A stretch of 64,000 nucleotides of DNA from contig NZ_CP132204.1 of the NCBI RefSeq assembly GCF_030718995.1, forward strand, positions 2,790,001 to 2,854,000, in the 5' to 3' direction. Positions 16,637-25,945 of the stretch are shown here, in pieces. The stretch's first letter is position 1, and the number at the start of each line of letters is the position of its first letter. The notes under the pieces are model-generated. The model was not told where the DNA came from. It searched no databases and was given only the letters and a program-made list of their open reading frames with translations. This DNA is from Arthrobacter oryzae. GTDB taxonomy: Bacteria; Actinomycetota; Actinomycetes; Actinomycetales; Micrococcaceae. A program made the position numbers and the translations under genes.

Positions 16637-18538
16637 ATGGTGAATTCGTTCTTTAAGACAAACCCGGTCTCGCTTCAGGAGCTCTTGTCAAACTGCCAAT
16701 CAGGCAAATTGCAGTTGCCGGATTTTCAGCGTAGTTGGGTTTGGGACGAGGATAGGATTAAGAGCCTCATTGCTTCAGTCTCCCGCGCTTTCCCTGTAGG
16801 TGCACTGATGACCTTGGAGACTGGCGGCGGCGTTGAATTCAAACCTCGGCCGGTTGAGGGCGCTCCGGAGAGCGCGTTCGAGAGGATGCCCGAGGCGCTC
16901 TTGTTGGACGGCCAGCAGCGAATGACTTCCCTGTATCAGGTGACGCTCAGGAACCAAGTGGTCAGAACGGTTACGCCGAGGAAGAAGCGAGTTGACCGCT
17001 GGTTCTACATAGATATTCGCGCAGCGCTCGACGACAGTGTCGATCGGGAGGACGCGGTCGTTGGGGTTCCTGCCGACAAGGTCGTAAGAGGTGCCTTTGG
17101 AAGAGAGATCGAGTTGGATCTCTCTTCACGTGAGGCGGAGCTCGATAATTTGATGTATCCGTTGACTATGGTCTTCGACTGGGATGAATGGAATAGATCC
17201 TGGATGGAACGAAACATGGGCAAAGATGGTTTTCAGGAAAACTGGAAGCTGCTAATGAGCTTCAAGGATGAAGTCTTGAACAACTTCATGCAATATCAAA
17301 TTCCCGTCATAGCCCTGGACCGTTCGACTTCCAAGGAAGCCGTTTGCGTCGTATTTGAAAAGGTCAATACCGGCGGCAAAGCACTGGACGCCTTTGAGCT
17401 CATAACGGCGATGTATGCGGCCGATGGGCACGAGCTTCGGAAGGACTGGTACGGTGATTCGTCGACCGAGGGCCGGCACCGCAGGCTGGCTCGCGCTTAC
17501 CGTCCCGCGGATGCGGAGTCGGGCATTCTGACCAATGTAGCAAATACAGATTTTCTTCACGTCATTTCGCTCTTTCACACACGCGAAAAGCGTCGAGATG
17601 CCGAGACGCGGGGAAGATCAGGAAAGGAGCTGCCGCAGGTTTCAGGGAATCGGCAGGCCCTACTTAACCTCCCTCTGACTGCATATCTAAAGTATCAGGA
17701 CCAGGCCGAGATCGGTTTCCACCGGGCGGCAAAGTTCCTTCACATGTTGCATATATATCGCATCTTCGATCTCCCATATCAGTCTCAAATAATCCCCCTC
17801 GCTGCCGTTTTAGCTGATATCGGCAATGCGTGGGAGCATGAGGCAAATCGATCGAAGCTAGTCCGGTGGTATTGGAACGGAGTATTTGGTGAGCTATATG
17901 GTTCTACGGTTGATACGCGGATAGCCAGAGACTTCCTCGAGGTCCCCGAATGGCTCATGGGGGGAAAACCTCCCGCCACAGTGAGCGATACCGTCTTCAG
18001 GGCGGACAGGCTTCGAACTATGAGGATGCGGCTCTCCGCGGCTTACAAGGGTGTAAATGCGCTTTTAATGCTGGAAGGTGCTCGCGACTTTCGATCGGGC
18101 CAGGCATTTGATCACACGGTTTTCTTTGGCGAGGCGGTGGATATTCATCACATTTTTCCCCGCAAATGGTGTGAAGATCATAAGATACCGGCAAGCGTCT
18201 ATGACTCCATTATTAACAAGACTCCTTTGTCTTATCGGACCAACCGAATAATTGGCGGTGCCGCGCCATCGATCTATTTGGCGCAACTTGAGAGGGGAAA
18301 CAATGAAACTCCAGCCATTGCGCCCTCTGCCTTAGAATCCTATTTGAAAAGCCATGCGATTGATCCATTTTTGCTTAGAGCGGATGACTTTGACACGTTC
18401 ATGCAGGATCGGCAAAAGCGCTTGATAGAACTGATTGAGCGAGCGACTGGAAACCTCGTTTATCAAGATCAGGCGACGAACTTGACTGAGGAGATTGATG
18501 CAGATGAAGAAGAGGCACTCCAAACAATAGGTAGTTAG
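16637..18538 (+). CDS. DUF262/HNH (GmrSD-type) restriction-like protein
   Basis: 633-aa protein with the two-part build of GmrSD-type modification-dependent restriction enzymes. The N-terminal DUF262 domain has LPDFQRSWVW (residues 27-36) and the DGQQR motif (91-95), used in nucleotide-dependent functions of the ParB/DUF262 fold. The C terminus carries a DUF1524-like HNH: HHIFPRKWC around His504-His505, followed by the NKTPLSYRTNR asparagine segment. Such proteins cut phage DNA carrying modified bases. It stands alone and is followed by a helicase-nuclease gene in the same direction. ATG at 16637. Typical single-chain GmrSD proteins are of similar size. Confidence 0.85.
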   Translation: MVNSFFKTNPVSLQELLSNCQSGKLQLPDFQRSWVWDEDRIKSLIASVSRAFPVGALMTLETGGGVEFKPRPVEGAPESAFERMPEALLLDGQQRMTSLYQVTLRNQVVRTVTPRKKRVDRWFYIDIRAALDDSVDREDAVVGVPADKVVRGAFGREIELDLSSREAELDNLMYPLTMVFDWDEWNRSWMERNMGKDGFQENWKLLMSFKDEVLNNFMQYQIPVIALDRSTSKEAVCVVFEKVNTGGKALDAFELITAMYAADGHELRKDWYGDSSTEGRHRRLARAYRPADAESGILTNVANTDFLHVISLFHTREKRRDAETRGRSGKELPQVSGNRQALLNLPLTAYLKYQDQAEIGFHRAAKFLHMLHIYRIFDLPYQSQIIPLAAVLADIGNAWEHEANRSKLVRWYWNGVFGELYGSTVDTRIARDFLEVPEWLMGGKPPATVSDTVFRADRLRTMRMRLSAAYKGVNALLMLEGARDFRSGQAFDHTVFFGEAVDIHHIFPRKWCEDHKIPASVYDSIINKTPLSYRTNRIIGGAAPSIYLAQLERGNNETPAIAPSALESYLKSHAIDPFLLRADDFDTFMQDRQKRLIELIERATGNLVYQDQATNLTEEIDADEEEALQTIGS

Positions 18539-18669
18539 GCCTTGCGGTCGAAAAAGGGGGGGGGCGCTGAGGCGCTCCCGAATATCAAATGCCCCGTGCA
18601 CCATGCTCTGTGACCACTGAGATTCGGGTGACATTGGCCTTTCCTCTTACAACCAAATAGCCTGGCGTA

Positions 18670-21600
18670 GTGATTACATTCAATGGGGGATCGGCAGCAG
18701 AGCGGCTGCCCGCGGGCTTGTACGAATTACTCAAAACGGACGCTCTCGCATCGCGGCTGGACAACCTCCCGGAGCTGCAGCCGATCTTCGTAGACATTGA
18801 AGACGAAAATAGCCCAGACTTCCTCTCCCGCCACGTCGCCGACGCCGTCCGTGAAGCCCTCGCCGCCGCCAAGCCGTCAGAGAGAGTCGCCCTAGCCAAC
18901 CGGCTCCTCCAGGAACTGGACACCACGGACCGCATCGCCCCCGGCCCCACCCAGCTCCAATCCCTCCACCGCCCAGCCACGCTTAAACGCCGCAACCTGC
19001 GTCGACCCACTACCAAGCTGAGCGATTCCGCGCTTCTCACCAATAGCAAAGACGATCCGAACCTCGCAGCCGAGCTTCGAGCGGAGATCGAGTCCGCCAA
19101 CACCGTCGACCTGCTCTGCGCCTTCGTCCGCTGGACCGGCCTCCGCCTCCTCCACCCGGCGCTCGAAGAGCTCAAGGAACGCGGCGCCAAACTCCGCGTC
19201 ATCACCACCACCTACATGGGTGCCACGGAACGCCGCGCCATCGACGAGCTCGTCACGCGGTACGGCGCCGAAGTGAAGATCAACTACGAAACCCAGGCCA
19301 CGCGCCTGCATGCCAAGGCCTGGTTGTTCCGCCGTAATTCCGGCTTTGACACCGCCTACGTGGGCAGTTCCAACCTGAGCCAGGCTGCGCTTCTTGACGG
19401 CCTGGAATGGAACGTCCGGCTCAGCTCGGTCGGTACACCCACTCTGCTGAAGAAGTTTGAGGTCACCTTCGACAGCTACTGGGAGCAACGCGCCTTCCAA
19501 AGCTACGATCCGGAACGCGACGGCGAGAAGTTGGACGCCGCCCTTGAGCGCAATGGAGGCCGGCGGACTGCCGTCCCTGGCGTAGCCACCGGTCTCGAAG
19601 TCCAGCCGTTCCTCCACCAGGAAGAGATGCTCGAGGAGCTGGAAGCCGAGCGCTTCAAAGGCTTCAACCACAACCTCCTGGTCGCAGCCACCGGAACCGG
19701 CAAAACCGTCATTGCTGCCCTGGACTACAAACGCCTTTGCGAGGCGGCCGGCCGGGATCTGAAGCTGCTCTTCGTCGCCCACCGGCAGGAAATCCTGAAA
19801 CAGGCCATGCGCACCTACCGTGACGTCATGCAGGACGGCGCCTTCGGCGAGCTCTACGTCGGGGACCACAAGCCGGAAGAGTGGAAGCACATCTTCGCCT
19901 CCGTCCAGTCGCTGTATTCGCTCGGCGTCGAGCAGCTGGAGCCTGACTTCTTCGACGTCGTGGTCATCGATGAATTCCACCACGCCATGGCGCCCACCTA
20001 CCGCCGGCTGCTGGATTATCTCCAGCCGCAGCAGCTCCTCGGACTGACCGCGACGCCGGAACGCGGCGACGGCGTCGACGTCGCCAAGCAGTTCTTCGAC
20101 GGCCGCACCGCAAGTGAGCTGAGGCTGTGGGATGCCCTGGACGCCGACCTGCTGGTGCCGTTCCACTACTTCGGTGTGTCGGACGACGTCGACCTCAGCC
20201 AATTGGAATGGAAGCGCGGCAACTACGACACCACTCAGCTGAACAACCTCTACACGGGCAACGATGCCCGCGCCGCCAAGGTGATCCGCGAACTCCGCGA
20301 CAAAGTCACCAGCACGGACCAGATGAGGGCCATCGGCTTCTGCGTCTCGGTCCAGCATGCCCATTACATGGCCGAAGTGTTCAACCGGGCAGGTATAGCT
20401 TCCGTTGCGGTCGACGGCAGCACCGACGACGCCGACCGCGCAGCGGCGCTGGAGCGCCTCCGCCGGCGGGAGATCAACTGCATCTTCGCCGTCGACCTCT
20501 TCAACGAAGGCCTGGACCTGCCGCAGGTGGACACCATCCTGCTGCTCCGGCCCACGCAGAGCGCCACGATCTTCCTCCAGCAGCTGGGGCGTGGGCTGCG
20601 CCGTGCCGAGGGCAAGGCCGTGCTGACCGTGGTGGACTTCATCGGCCAGCAACGGCGTGAGTTCCGCTTCGACCTGCGCTACCGGGCGCTCACCGGTTAC
20701 GGGCGCAAGGAGCTGGAAAAGGCCGTAGAGGACGAGTTCCCGTACCTGCCGTCGGGCTCGCAGATTGTGCTGGACCGGGTGGCGCAGAAGGTGGTGCTGA
20801 ACAACATCAAGGCCCAACTGCGGTTCAACCGCGCCCAGCTGGTCCGGGACATCGCCTCCTACGCGGAGACGGAGCTGGCAGCCTATCTGGAGCGGTCCGG
20901 GAACGACGTGAAGTCGATCTACCGGTCCACCAGGGATTCGTGGACCGGCTACCTGCGCCAGGCCGGGCTGATCGAGGGGTTCTCGCCTTTGGAAGCGGTC
21001 CTCAGTGGACGGAACCAGGAGCTCTCCCACGCCGACGAGAAGAAGCTTCTCGGACGGATGGCTGCGCTGATCCACGTGGATGATCCGGAACGCGCCGAAG
21101 CCTATTCGATGCTGGTCGGCGCCGACGCGCCCCGCTACGCGGAGCTCGGCATGCGGGAACAGACGTTCGCCCGCATGCTCTTCTACACGCTCTGGGACGA
21201 CGGGGGAGGCTTCCAGTCGTACGATGCCGGGCTGGACCACCTGCGCGGCTACCAGTTCGTGTGCGGCGAGATCCGCCAGGTCGTGAAGCTTGGAGTGGCC
21301 GCGTCCCGGCACGCAGCCAAGGGCCTCGGGGCGGGGCTACAGCACGTCCCGCTATTCTCGCACGCGACCTACCGGCGTGAGGAAGTCCTGGCCGCGCTTC
21401 AATACGGGTCGCTGGAGCTCGGCAAGAACGTGCAACACCGCGAGGGCGTGGCCTGGTGTCCCGCGACGGCGACGGACGCCTTCTTTGTCACGCTCAACAA
21501 GGACGACAAGAAGCACTCGGCCACCACCATGTACAAGGACTATGCCATCAGCCCGGAGCTCTTCCACTGGGAATCGCAGAACGCGACCTCGCAGGGAAGC

Positions 21601-21825
21601 CCGACGGGCAAGCGGTACCTGGACCGGGCTGCGCAGCGTTCGAAAATTCTCATCTTCACCCGCGACACGTCCGAAGATGAGACCGGACTAACCGTTCCGT
21701 ACACCTGCCTTGGCCAGGTGGACTACGTCCAGCACACGGGGGAGAAGCCGATTGCGATTACCTGGAGGCTGCACCGGCCGATGCCGGCGGATGTGTATGC
21801 GATGGCGGCGGCCGTGGCGCAATAG
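18670..21825 (+). CDS. PLD-nuclease/SF2 helicase/DUF3427 protein
   Basis: 1051-aa multidomain defence-type protein. The N terminus has the family opening LPAGLYELL. A phospholipase D-type nuclease domain carries HAK at 214-216 and GSSNLS near 235. An SF2 helicase core follows with Walker A ATGTGKT (340-346), DEFHH (434-438), GLTATPERGDG and an arginine motif QQLGRGLRR. The C-terminal third is DUF3427-like. The family is common in defence islands and probably translocates on and cuts foreign nucleic acid. I use GTG at 18670 because the LPAGLY block lies only 14 residues in and no in-frame ATG precedes it. It is 131 bp after the DUF262 gene in the same orientation; co-transcription is possible. 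Confidence 0.85.
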   Translation: MITFNGGSAAERLPAGLYELLKTDALASRLDNLPELQPIFVDIEDENSPDFLSRHVADAVREALAAAKPSERVALANRLLQELDTTDRIAPGPTQLQSLHRPATLKRRNLRRPTTKLSDSALLTNSKDDPNLAAELRAEIESANTVDLLCAFVRWTGLRLLHPALEELKERGAKLRVITTTYMGATERRAIDELVTRYGAEVKINYETQATRLHAKAWLFRRNSGFDTAYVGSSNLSQAALLDGLEWNVRLSSVGTPTLLKKFEVTFDSYWEQRAFQSYDPERDGEKLDAALERNGGRRTAVPGVATGLEVQPFLHQEEMLEELEAERFKGFNHNLLVAATGTGKTVIAALDYKRLCEAAGRDLKLLFVAHRQEILKQAMRTYRDVMQDGAFGELYVGDHKPEEWKHIFASVQSLYSLGVEQLEPDFFDVVVIDEFHHAMAPTYRRLLDYLQPQQLLGLTATPERGDGVDVAKQFFDGRTASELRLWDALDADLLVPFHYFGVSDDVDLSQLEWKRGNYDTTQLNNLYTGNDARAAKVIRELRDKVTSTDQMRAIGFCVSVQHAHYMAEVFNRAGIASVAVDGSTDDADRAAALERLRRREINCIFAVDLFNEGLDLPQVDTILLLRPTQSATIFLQQLGRGLRRAEGKAVLTVVDFIGQQRREFRFDLRYRALTGYGRKELEKAVEDEFPYLPSGSQIVLDRVAQKVVLNNIKAQLRFNRAQLVRDIASYAETELAAYLERSGNDVKSIYRSTRDSWTGYLRQAGLIEGFSPLEAVLSGRNQELSHADEKKLLGRMAALIHVDDPERAEAYSMLVGADAPRYAELGMREQTFARMLFYTLWDDGGGFQSYDAGLDHLRGYQFVCGEIRQVVKLGVAASRHAAKGLGAGLQHVPLFSHATYRREEVLAALQYGSLELGKNVQHREGVAWCPATATDAFFVTLNKDDKKHSATTMYKDYAISPELFHWESQNATSQGSPTGKRYLDRAAQRSKILIFTRDTSEDETGLTVPYTCLGQVDYVQHTGEKPIAITWRLHRPMPADVYAMAAAVAQ

Positions 21826-21961
21826 TTCGGCATCGGTCCGCGGAGCTTCGTCGCGGGTGGTCAGCGGCGCACGACTATAATCGAAAGTGTTTCCACTTGT
21901 GGACAATCCTGTGGAGAACGTGTGTTCGATAGCATCCGAGGTTCCGGTCTAAAATTGAGCC

Positions 21962-22246
21962 GTGATCAAGGCAGGCTCTCCCGAGGACATGGGTCGGATG
22001 ATGGTGCGTCTGGACACCGACAAGGTCCGCCCGATGGATGATAGCTCGCCGATCCGGGACCTCCCGAAGTACGGCCGTCCCCTGGTGTGTGTCAACGGGA
22101 TCTACGGCAAGGCCGCGGCCTGGTCACACAGCTACGGCCTGATGGAGTGGCTGGATGTGTCCGGCACCTACCACCTGGGCTGGGCGCAGTCAGCCAGCAT
22201 CAAGCGTGTGAGCGTAGAGGACTGGAAGGGCAGCAGCGGGCTCTAA
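21962..22246 (+). CDS. Small hypothetical protein (94 aa)
   Basis: 94-aa soluble protein from GTG 21962 (MIKAGSPEDMGRMMVRLDTD), with a beta-rich C-terminal half containing AWSHSYGLMEWLDVSGTYHLGW split across residues 50-75. Codon pattern supports coding. No family recognised. Alternative start is the ATG at 21990. It converges with the CoiA-like gene, 23 bp apart. Confidence 0.6.
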   Translation: MIKAGSPEDMGRMMVRLDTDKVRPMDDSSPIRDLPKYGRPLVCVNGIYGKAAAWSHSYGLMEWLDVSGTYHLGWAQSASIKRVSVEDWKGSSGL

Positions 22247-22269
22247 GCCTTGCTGGGTGACGCGACGAT

Positions 22270-23274
22270 TTATCGCTTGCGGCGCATGATCTGTTTGATC
22301 GCTTCCTGCTTGCGTTGCTCTTCGCGTTCCGGGTCAATGTAAGGCGCACGTCCGATCGGGTCCCGTCCGCCGCTGGAACGGAAGGCGCTCCAGTACTGAC
22401 TTGACGGGGCCGCCGGCGGCTGCCACGGTTGCTTGGGCGGCTTCGCCGGTGGGTTCCGGTGGTCATTGAGCTGGGCAAGTCTGCTCGGTTCAGGCTTATC
22501 GCCGATGTACTCCGCCATCCCGGGTGGCGGCACGAAAGATCCTGATGCAGAGATGCCCCACTCGCTCAGCGGTGCGGCCGCGTAGTGGGTGGGTTTGATG
22601 ATGCGGCCCTCGGCCGTGGGGTGGCGGTATTGTCCTGCGTAGTCCGCGACGAGGACACCGATTTCCTCATGTTCCAGGTCCAGGACTACGCTCGCCAGGG
22701 GCAAATCCAGGACAAGCTGGGGAACGTCCGGGGACCACAACCACACGGCGAGGACGTCTGCGTTCTGATAGCCGCCGTGGCGGCGGTCCCATTCCTTGGC
22801 GTCCATCGGCTTGCGCTGAACCTCGAACGCGAGCTGCCGGCCGCCGAAGATCTCAGCCTTGACGTCGCTGCGCAGCCGGGCCCCGGGCACCCAGACTTCC
22901 TTCAGGACGGACCAGGGCATGATGTGGCGCTGGTCGCTGGCCCAGTCCATCATCAGCTGCTTGCCGTGCAGATGCTCAGCGGTTTCTCCGTGCCGTCCCA
23001 GTCCGGCTGGTGCCTCGCCCGCCTTATGGCGGAAGTGTATACACCTCTTCTCGGCCTCGACGAGGGACACCGGTACGTCGCGGCCAGCCTCCAGGCAGTC
23101 GATGCAGACGATGTCCTGGGAGCCTTGGTAGCCGTAGCGGTCGTAATAGGAGTTGTTCCCGCGGCGCATCCCGGACGCGACGACCACACGCCCGTCGGCC
23201 TTGTTGTACGCAACGAGGGGCTCTGAGGGTCCCCAGTCCCGCGGGAAGAGCGGCCGTATCTCGATCATGCGCAC
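22270..23274 (-). CDS. CoiA-like (competence/nuclease family) protein
   Basis: 334-aa protein with the layout of CoiA-like proteins. A zinc-type CIDC pair near residue 57 and an HFRHKAGE motif at about 75 come first. Then comes EHLHGKQLMMDW, where CoiA has E-H-x-x-x-K. The nuclease-like segment follows: RSDVKAEIFGGRQLAFEVQ, then W-x-x-R-x-x-GYQ (about 135-170). That R-x-D-V...E-x-Q pattern corresponds to the PD-(D/E)xK-like core. CoiA is a competence-linked protein in firmicutes, and relatives occur in mobile DNA and defence islands. Function here unknown. The C-terminal 70 residues are low-complexity and basic. Confidence 0.65.
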   Translation of the reverse strand: MRMIEIRPLFPRDWGPSEPLVAYNKADGRVVVASGMRRGNNSYYDRYGYQGSQDIVCIDCLEAGRDVPVSLVEAEKRCIHFRHKAGEAPAGLGRHGETAEHLHGKQLMMDWASDQRHIMPWSVLKEVWVPGARLRSDVKAEIFGGRQLAFEVQRKPMDAKEWDRRHGGYQNADVLAVWLWSPDVPQLVLDLPLASVVLDLEHEEIGVLVADYAGQYRHPTAEGRIIKPTHYAAAPLSEWGISASGSFVPPPGMAEYIGDKPEPSRLAQLNDHRNPPAKPPKQPWQPPAAPSSQYWSAFRSSGGRDPIGRAPYIDPEREEQRKQEAIKQIMRRKR

Positions 23275-23577
23275 AGTATGCGCCGGGGGACTGACATGCG
23301 ACCGGCTGTCGACAGATGATTTCAGGCAAGATGCGAGCCGAATAAGGACTCATAATCGCACATCCATTTTTCTGGATATGGCTTTATGCATGCGGATATG
23401 GAAAAGCGCACTGAACCCGTGTTAGCTCGGTGCCGGCCGGCGTCCGCCCGAACTCGGGCAGGCAGCCCGCGGTGACAGAAGCCATCCAACAGGGAACGGG
23501 TTGCACGCCAATGGGGACAGCCCAGCATTGAGCTGGGCGAAGGGCTCCAGCTGTCTACAATGGGCGCAACTTTCCGG

Positions 23578-24273
23578 TCACCGCCGGGGAGGGCGGCCCC
23601 TGGTCCTTCCGGCCTGCCAACCGGGAACTGCCTCGTCCAAGAGCTGGATCTTCGTGGGGTCGAGGTTGCCGCGGCGGTGTGTTTGCCGTTGAGAGTGAAT
23701 CCACACACCCAGCAGGTGTTCCCGCTCAGAATCGCACTTCTTGTGGCGGGGCCAATCATTGCCTTCCTCGCGGAAGTCCACTAGCTGGGCTAGCCGTCGG
23801 TGCCATCTGGCTTCCTCGGCCGCTGTCCTGGGGTTCCAGTGCCATCCGGGGATTCGGGCCAGGCCCTCGCTGTAGGCCGCGTGAAGGGTGCCTTGGGCTG
23901 CCTCGCGCCGGCGGTCAGAGAGCCACCGGGCCATCGACCGTTCCCCCTTGTCCTCGGAGCGGTCGCGGGGGAACCGGCGTTCGGCGCTAATCCAGGCAAT
24001 GATCTCTTCCATGCGGGCAAGGTTTACAGGGGAGCGTCTGGGTTTGGTGCCGACGGCGGTCAGGTGTGCCGCCTCGAGCCCCGGGTCCTGGCGGCGAGCG
24101 ATGACCAGGTGATAACCGACGCTGGCCGGTTCGGCGCGCACCAGCTCAGCGATGCGTTTCCGGCTCAGCCCGAGTCGGTACATCAACACCCATTCCGCGT
24201 CAGGGGCGCGCCGCAACTGCTTGTCCATGATGGAAGTTATCTTGCCACGAGACATGCCCAATTCCTGCCGCAT
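23578..24273 (-). CDS. Helicase-associated (HA) domain protein without helicase
   Basis: 231-aa protein. The N-terminal 60 residues look like a helix-turn-helix (LSRKRIAELVRAEPASVGYH). The C-terminal part has the helicase-associated domain pattern: W-x-x-x-L near RWHRRLAQLVDF, then a P, then LLGVWIHSQRQTHRRGNL and LLDEAVPGW. The HA domain normally follows a DEAD/DEAH helicase and is thought to bind DNA; here the helicase is absent. Such orphan HA proteins occur on actinobacterial accessory DNA. ATG at 24273. Transcribed away from the next small gene. Confidence 0.65.
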   Translation of the reverse strand: MRQELGMSRGKITSIMDKQLRRAPDAEWVLMYRLGLSRKRIAELVRAEPASVGYHLVIARRQDPGLEAAHLTAVGTKPRRSPVNLARMEEIIAWISAERRFPRDRSEDKGERSMARWLSDRRREAAQGTLHAAYSEGLARIPGWHWNPRTAAEEARWHRRLAQLVDFREEGNDWPRHKKCDSEREHLLGVWIHSQRQTHRRGNLDPTKIQLLDEAVPGWQAGRTRGRPPRR

Positions 24274-24589
24274 CCGTTCCGTTGAAGCAAACCGCGAGGG
24301 TGGTCATAGATGTCCGGCAAGTTGTGGATGATCCTGGTTCAGGCTGTCACGCCGGCCGCGTATCAAACTGCCATCTCGCGCATTTGTAGCAAGTTATAGG
24401 GCCTTGACCCTGTGAAACCTGCGCTGGGGATCCGGCCTGTAGCCACACGCTGTGCTGGCTCGGGGACCGCGGGCTTCCGTCCTGACGCGTTTCCGAGAGC
24501 GGGTGCGGCTCCCGTTCCGTTGCCGGGAAGCCTTGGCGGGTGCTGCCCACTCTGGAATGATGAACGCAACATGCAAAGAGGGCGAGCCA

Positions 24590-24883
24590 ATGTCCGCTGC
24601 AAATGAGGAAACCCGGGCGGCTAGGGAACAAACCATTCGACGGATACGAAGCAATATACGGGCTGCCCAACTCCGGGTCACCTTGGACGAGGTCCGGGGA
24701 CACCAGACGCCGGAAGCGGTGGTGCGACTGGCGCGTCTGATGCCCCCGAAGCTGCCGTCCCCATTCGATACTTTTGAGAACCCGGATGGGAAGCTCCGGA
24801 CGGATCCGGCGTCCCGGAGAGAAATGGCTCTCCATGTGCGCCGTTATATTCTGGCCGCGCAGTTGAGGGTTGCCCTGGACTAG
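24590..24883 (+). CDS. Small hypothetical protein (97 aa)
   Basis: 97-aa hydrophilic, helical protein starting MSAANEETRAAREQTIRRIR. It contains an internal repeat: RRIRSNIRAAQLRVTLDE near the start and VRRYILAAQLRVALD at the very end, so the chain begins and ends with related helices. ATG 24590 has AGAGGG 7 bp upstream. An alternative in-frame start is ATG 24557. Family not recognised. Confidence 0.5.
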   Translation: MSAANEETRAAREQTIRRIRSNIRAAQLRVTLDEVRGHQTPEAVVRLARLMPPKLPSPFDTFENPDGKLRTDPASRREMALHVRRYILAAQLRVALD

Positions 24884-25111
24884 GAAGGGCACAGCGACTT
24901 CCTAAGCCGTGAAGAGGCTAGCCCAAATGAAACTTCCCACCTTGATATAGGCCTGGCGACGACAGCTGCGGATGGTCGGTCGTCTGTGGCGCACTCGGAC
25001 GGGGCAGAGGCGCTTTATACGCGACGGCTAAAAGAATCAGACAGCCGTGGAAAGGCCGCTGCTGACCGCGTAGGGGAGGCCGGCGCTGGTCCGGGACGGC
25101 GGAGGACCCCT

Positions 25112-25444
25112 TTAGGCCAGCGGTTCGGTCGACGGGAACTCGATCGACTCGTAACGATCGGTTGTTGTCGAGAAAGCGAGCACGCAGCAGCGGTCAGGCG
25201 TGAAGCCCATCGTTCTCAGTGAAGCAACCCACGACCCGAATGCCTCGGCTTGGCCCGACTTCACAGTGGAGCGAAGGTCGTCCTTGCCCGTCGTCTTGAG
25301 GTCGATCACGTCGAGGCCCTTGGGGGTTGTGGCTCGCCTCGCCACAGGTGGGTCAACAGTGAAACCCCAATGATTGCCGGCGGTGGCACGACGGCCGTGC
25401 GCCTCGCCCGCGACGGTGTAGGGCTGTAGGCTCCTCATACTCAT
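25112..25444 (-). CDS. Possible hypothetical protein (110 aa)
   Basis: 110-codon minus-strand frame containing plausible protein segments (GLDVIDLKTTGKDDLRST, SWVASLRTMGF), with no recognised domain. There is no good ribosome site at ATG 25444 or at the internal ATG at 25438. It lies in a gene-poor stretch and could be a remnant of a longer gene. Weakly supported. Confidence 0.35.
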   Translation of the reverse strand: MSMRSLQPYTVAGEAHGRRATAGNHWGFTVDPPVARRATTPKGLDVIDLKTTGKDDLRSTVKSGQAEAFGSWVASLRTMGFTPDRCCVLAFSTTTDRYESIEFPSTEPLA

Positions 25445-25467
25445 AACCCGATGAAAGGAGCAAACTC

Positions 25468-25548
25468 ATGGCATCCACCAAGTACTGCTGTGGTCAGATC
25501 TACGAAGAAGGCGAGAAGGTCTGCGCGAGCTGCGGCGAGAAGCTCTGA
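25468..25548 (+). CDS. 26-aa zinc-ribbon microprotein
   Basis: A 26-aa frame starting ATG 25468, preceded by AAAGGAG 7 bp upstream, the strongest ribosome site in this part of the island. The peptide carries two cysteine pairs: KYCCGQIY in the first half and CASCGEKL at the end. That is the layout of a minimal treble-clef or zinc-ribbon knuckle. It is followed 24 bp later by a perfect 12-bp terminator hairpin. The combination of ribosome site, stop and terminator makes a real transcript likely. Function unknown. Too short for ordinary gene finders. Confidence 0.6.
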   Translation: MASTKYCCGQIYEEGEKVCASCGEKL

Positions 25549-25571
25549 CGGTACATCCGTCCGCAACGATG

Positions 25572-25602
25572 AAGCCCACCCTCTGCTTCGGAGGGTGGGC
25601 TT
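25572..25602. terminator. Hairpin terminator, probably bidirectional
   Basis: Perfect 12-bp stem (AAGCCCACCCTC / GAGGGTGGGCTT) with a 7-nt loop. It lies between the 26-aa microprotein gene and the convergent small membrane protein gene ending at 25614, so it can serve both. Confidence 0.8.
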
Positions 25603-25613
25603 ACATTTGGCCT

Positions 25614-25850
25614 TTAACTACTATCGAGGTTGTTTTCGTCGGAGGCATCGCTGTCGATGTCCTGGGCGGACGCCAGCATGCGCTTCTCAAATCTGGCGGC
25701 CTGAGTCTGTCTCAGTTTGGCGTAACCGATCATGCTGACTTTGACGAGTGCGGCCCCGGCTAGCAATGCACCAGCGATGAGCAGGTCCTGCTGACGCGTG
25801 TCCGTCGAACCGTCATGATAGCCCTTGCCGTACACCGGATTTCCTGCCAT
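25614..25850 (-). CDS. Small single-span membrane protein (78 aa)
   Basis: 78-aa protein starting MAGNPVYGKGYHDGS, with one membrane helix (LLIAGALLAGAALVKVSM, residues about 23-42) and a charged, acidic C-terminal tail rich in Asp and Ser. ATG 25850 is chosen over the longer in-frame start because AGGGGAA lies just upstream of it. It ends at the shared terminator. No family recognised. Confidence 0.6.
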   Translation of the reverse strand: MAGNPVYGKGYHDGSTDTRQQDLLIAGALLAGAALVKVSMIGYAKLRQTQAARFEKRMLASAQDIDSDASDENNLDSS

Positions 25851-25945
25851 GGTTTCCCCTGTTTGTGAGTAGTGACGGTTCGAGCCTAACGAAGCAGTGC
25901 AGACAGTTTTTCCTGGCCCGGCCACAGGCGTTGTATGGTCTCCAT

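Noticed and set aside
18892..21312. Long minus-strand open frame (about 800 codons) opposite the helicase gene
   Set aside because: Its translation is low-complexity Val/Gly/Glu/Arg, it has no motifs, and it is exactly antisense to a gene with intact helicase motifs.
25571..25603. Terminator-like hairpin as a possible CRISPR repeat
   Set aside because: Only one copy; no periodic repeats or cas genes anywhere in the window.
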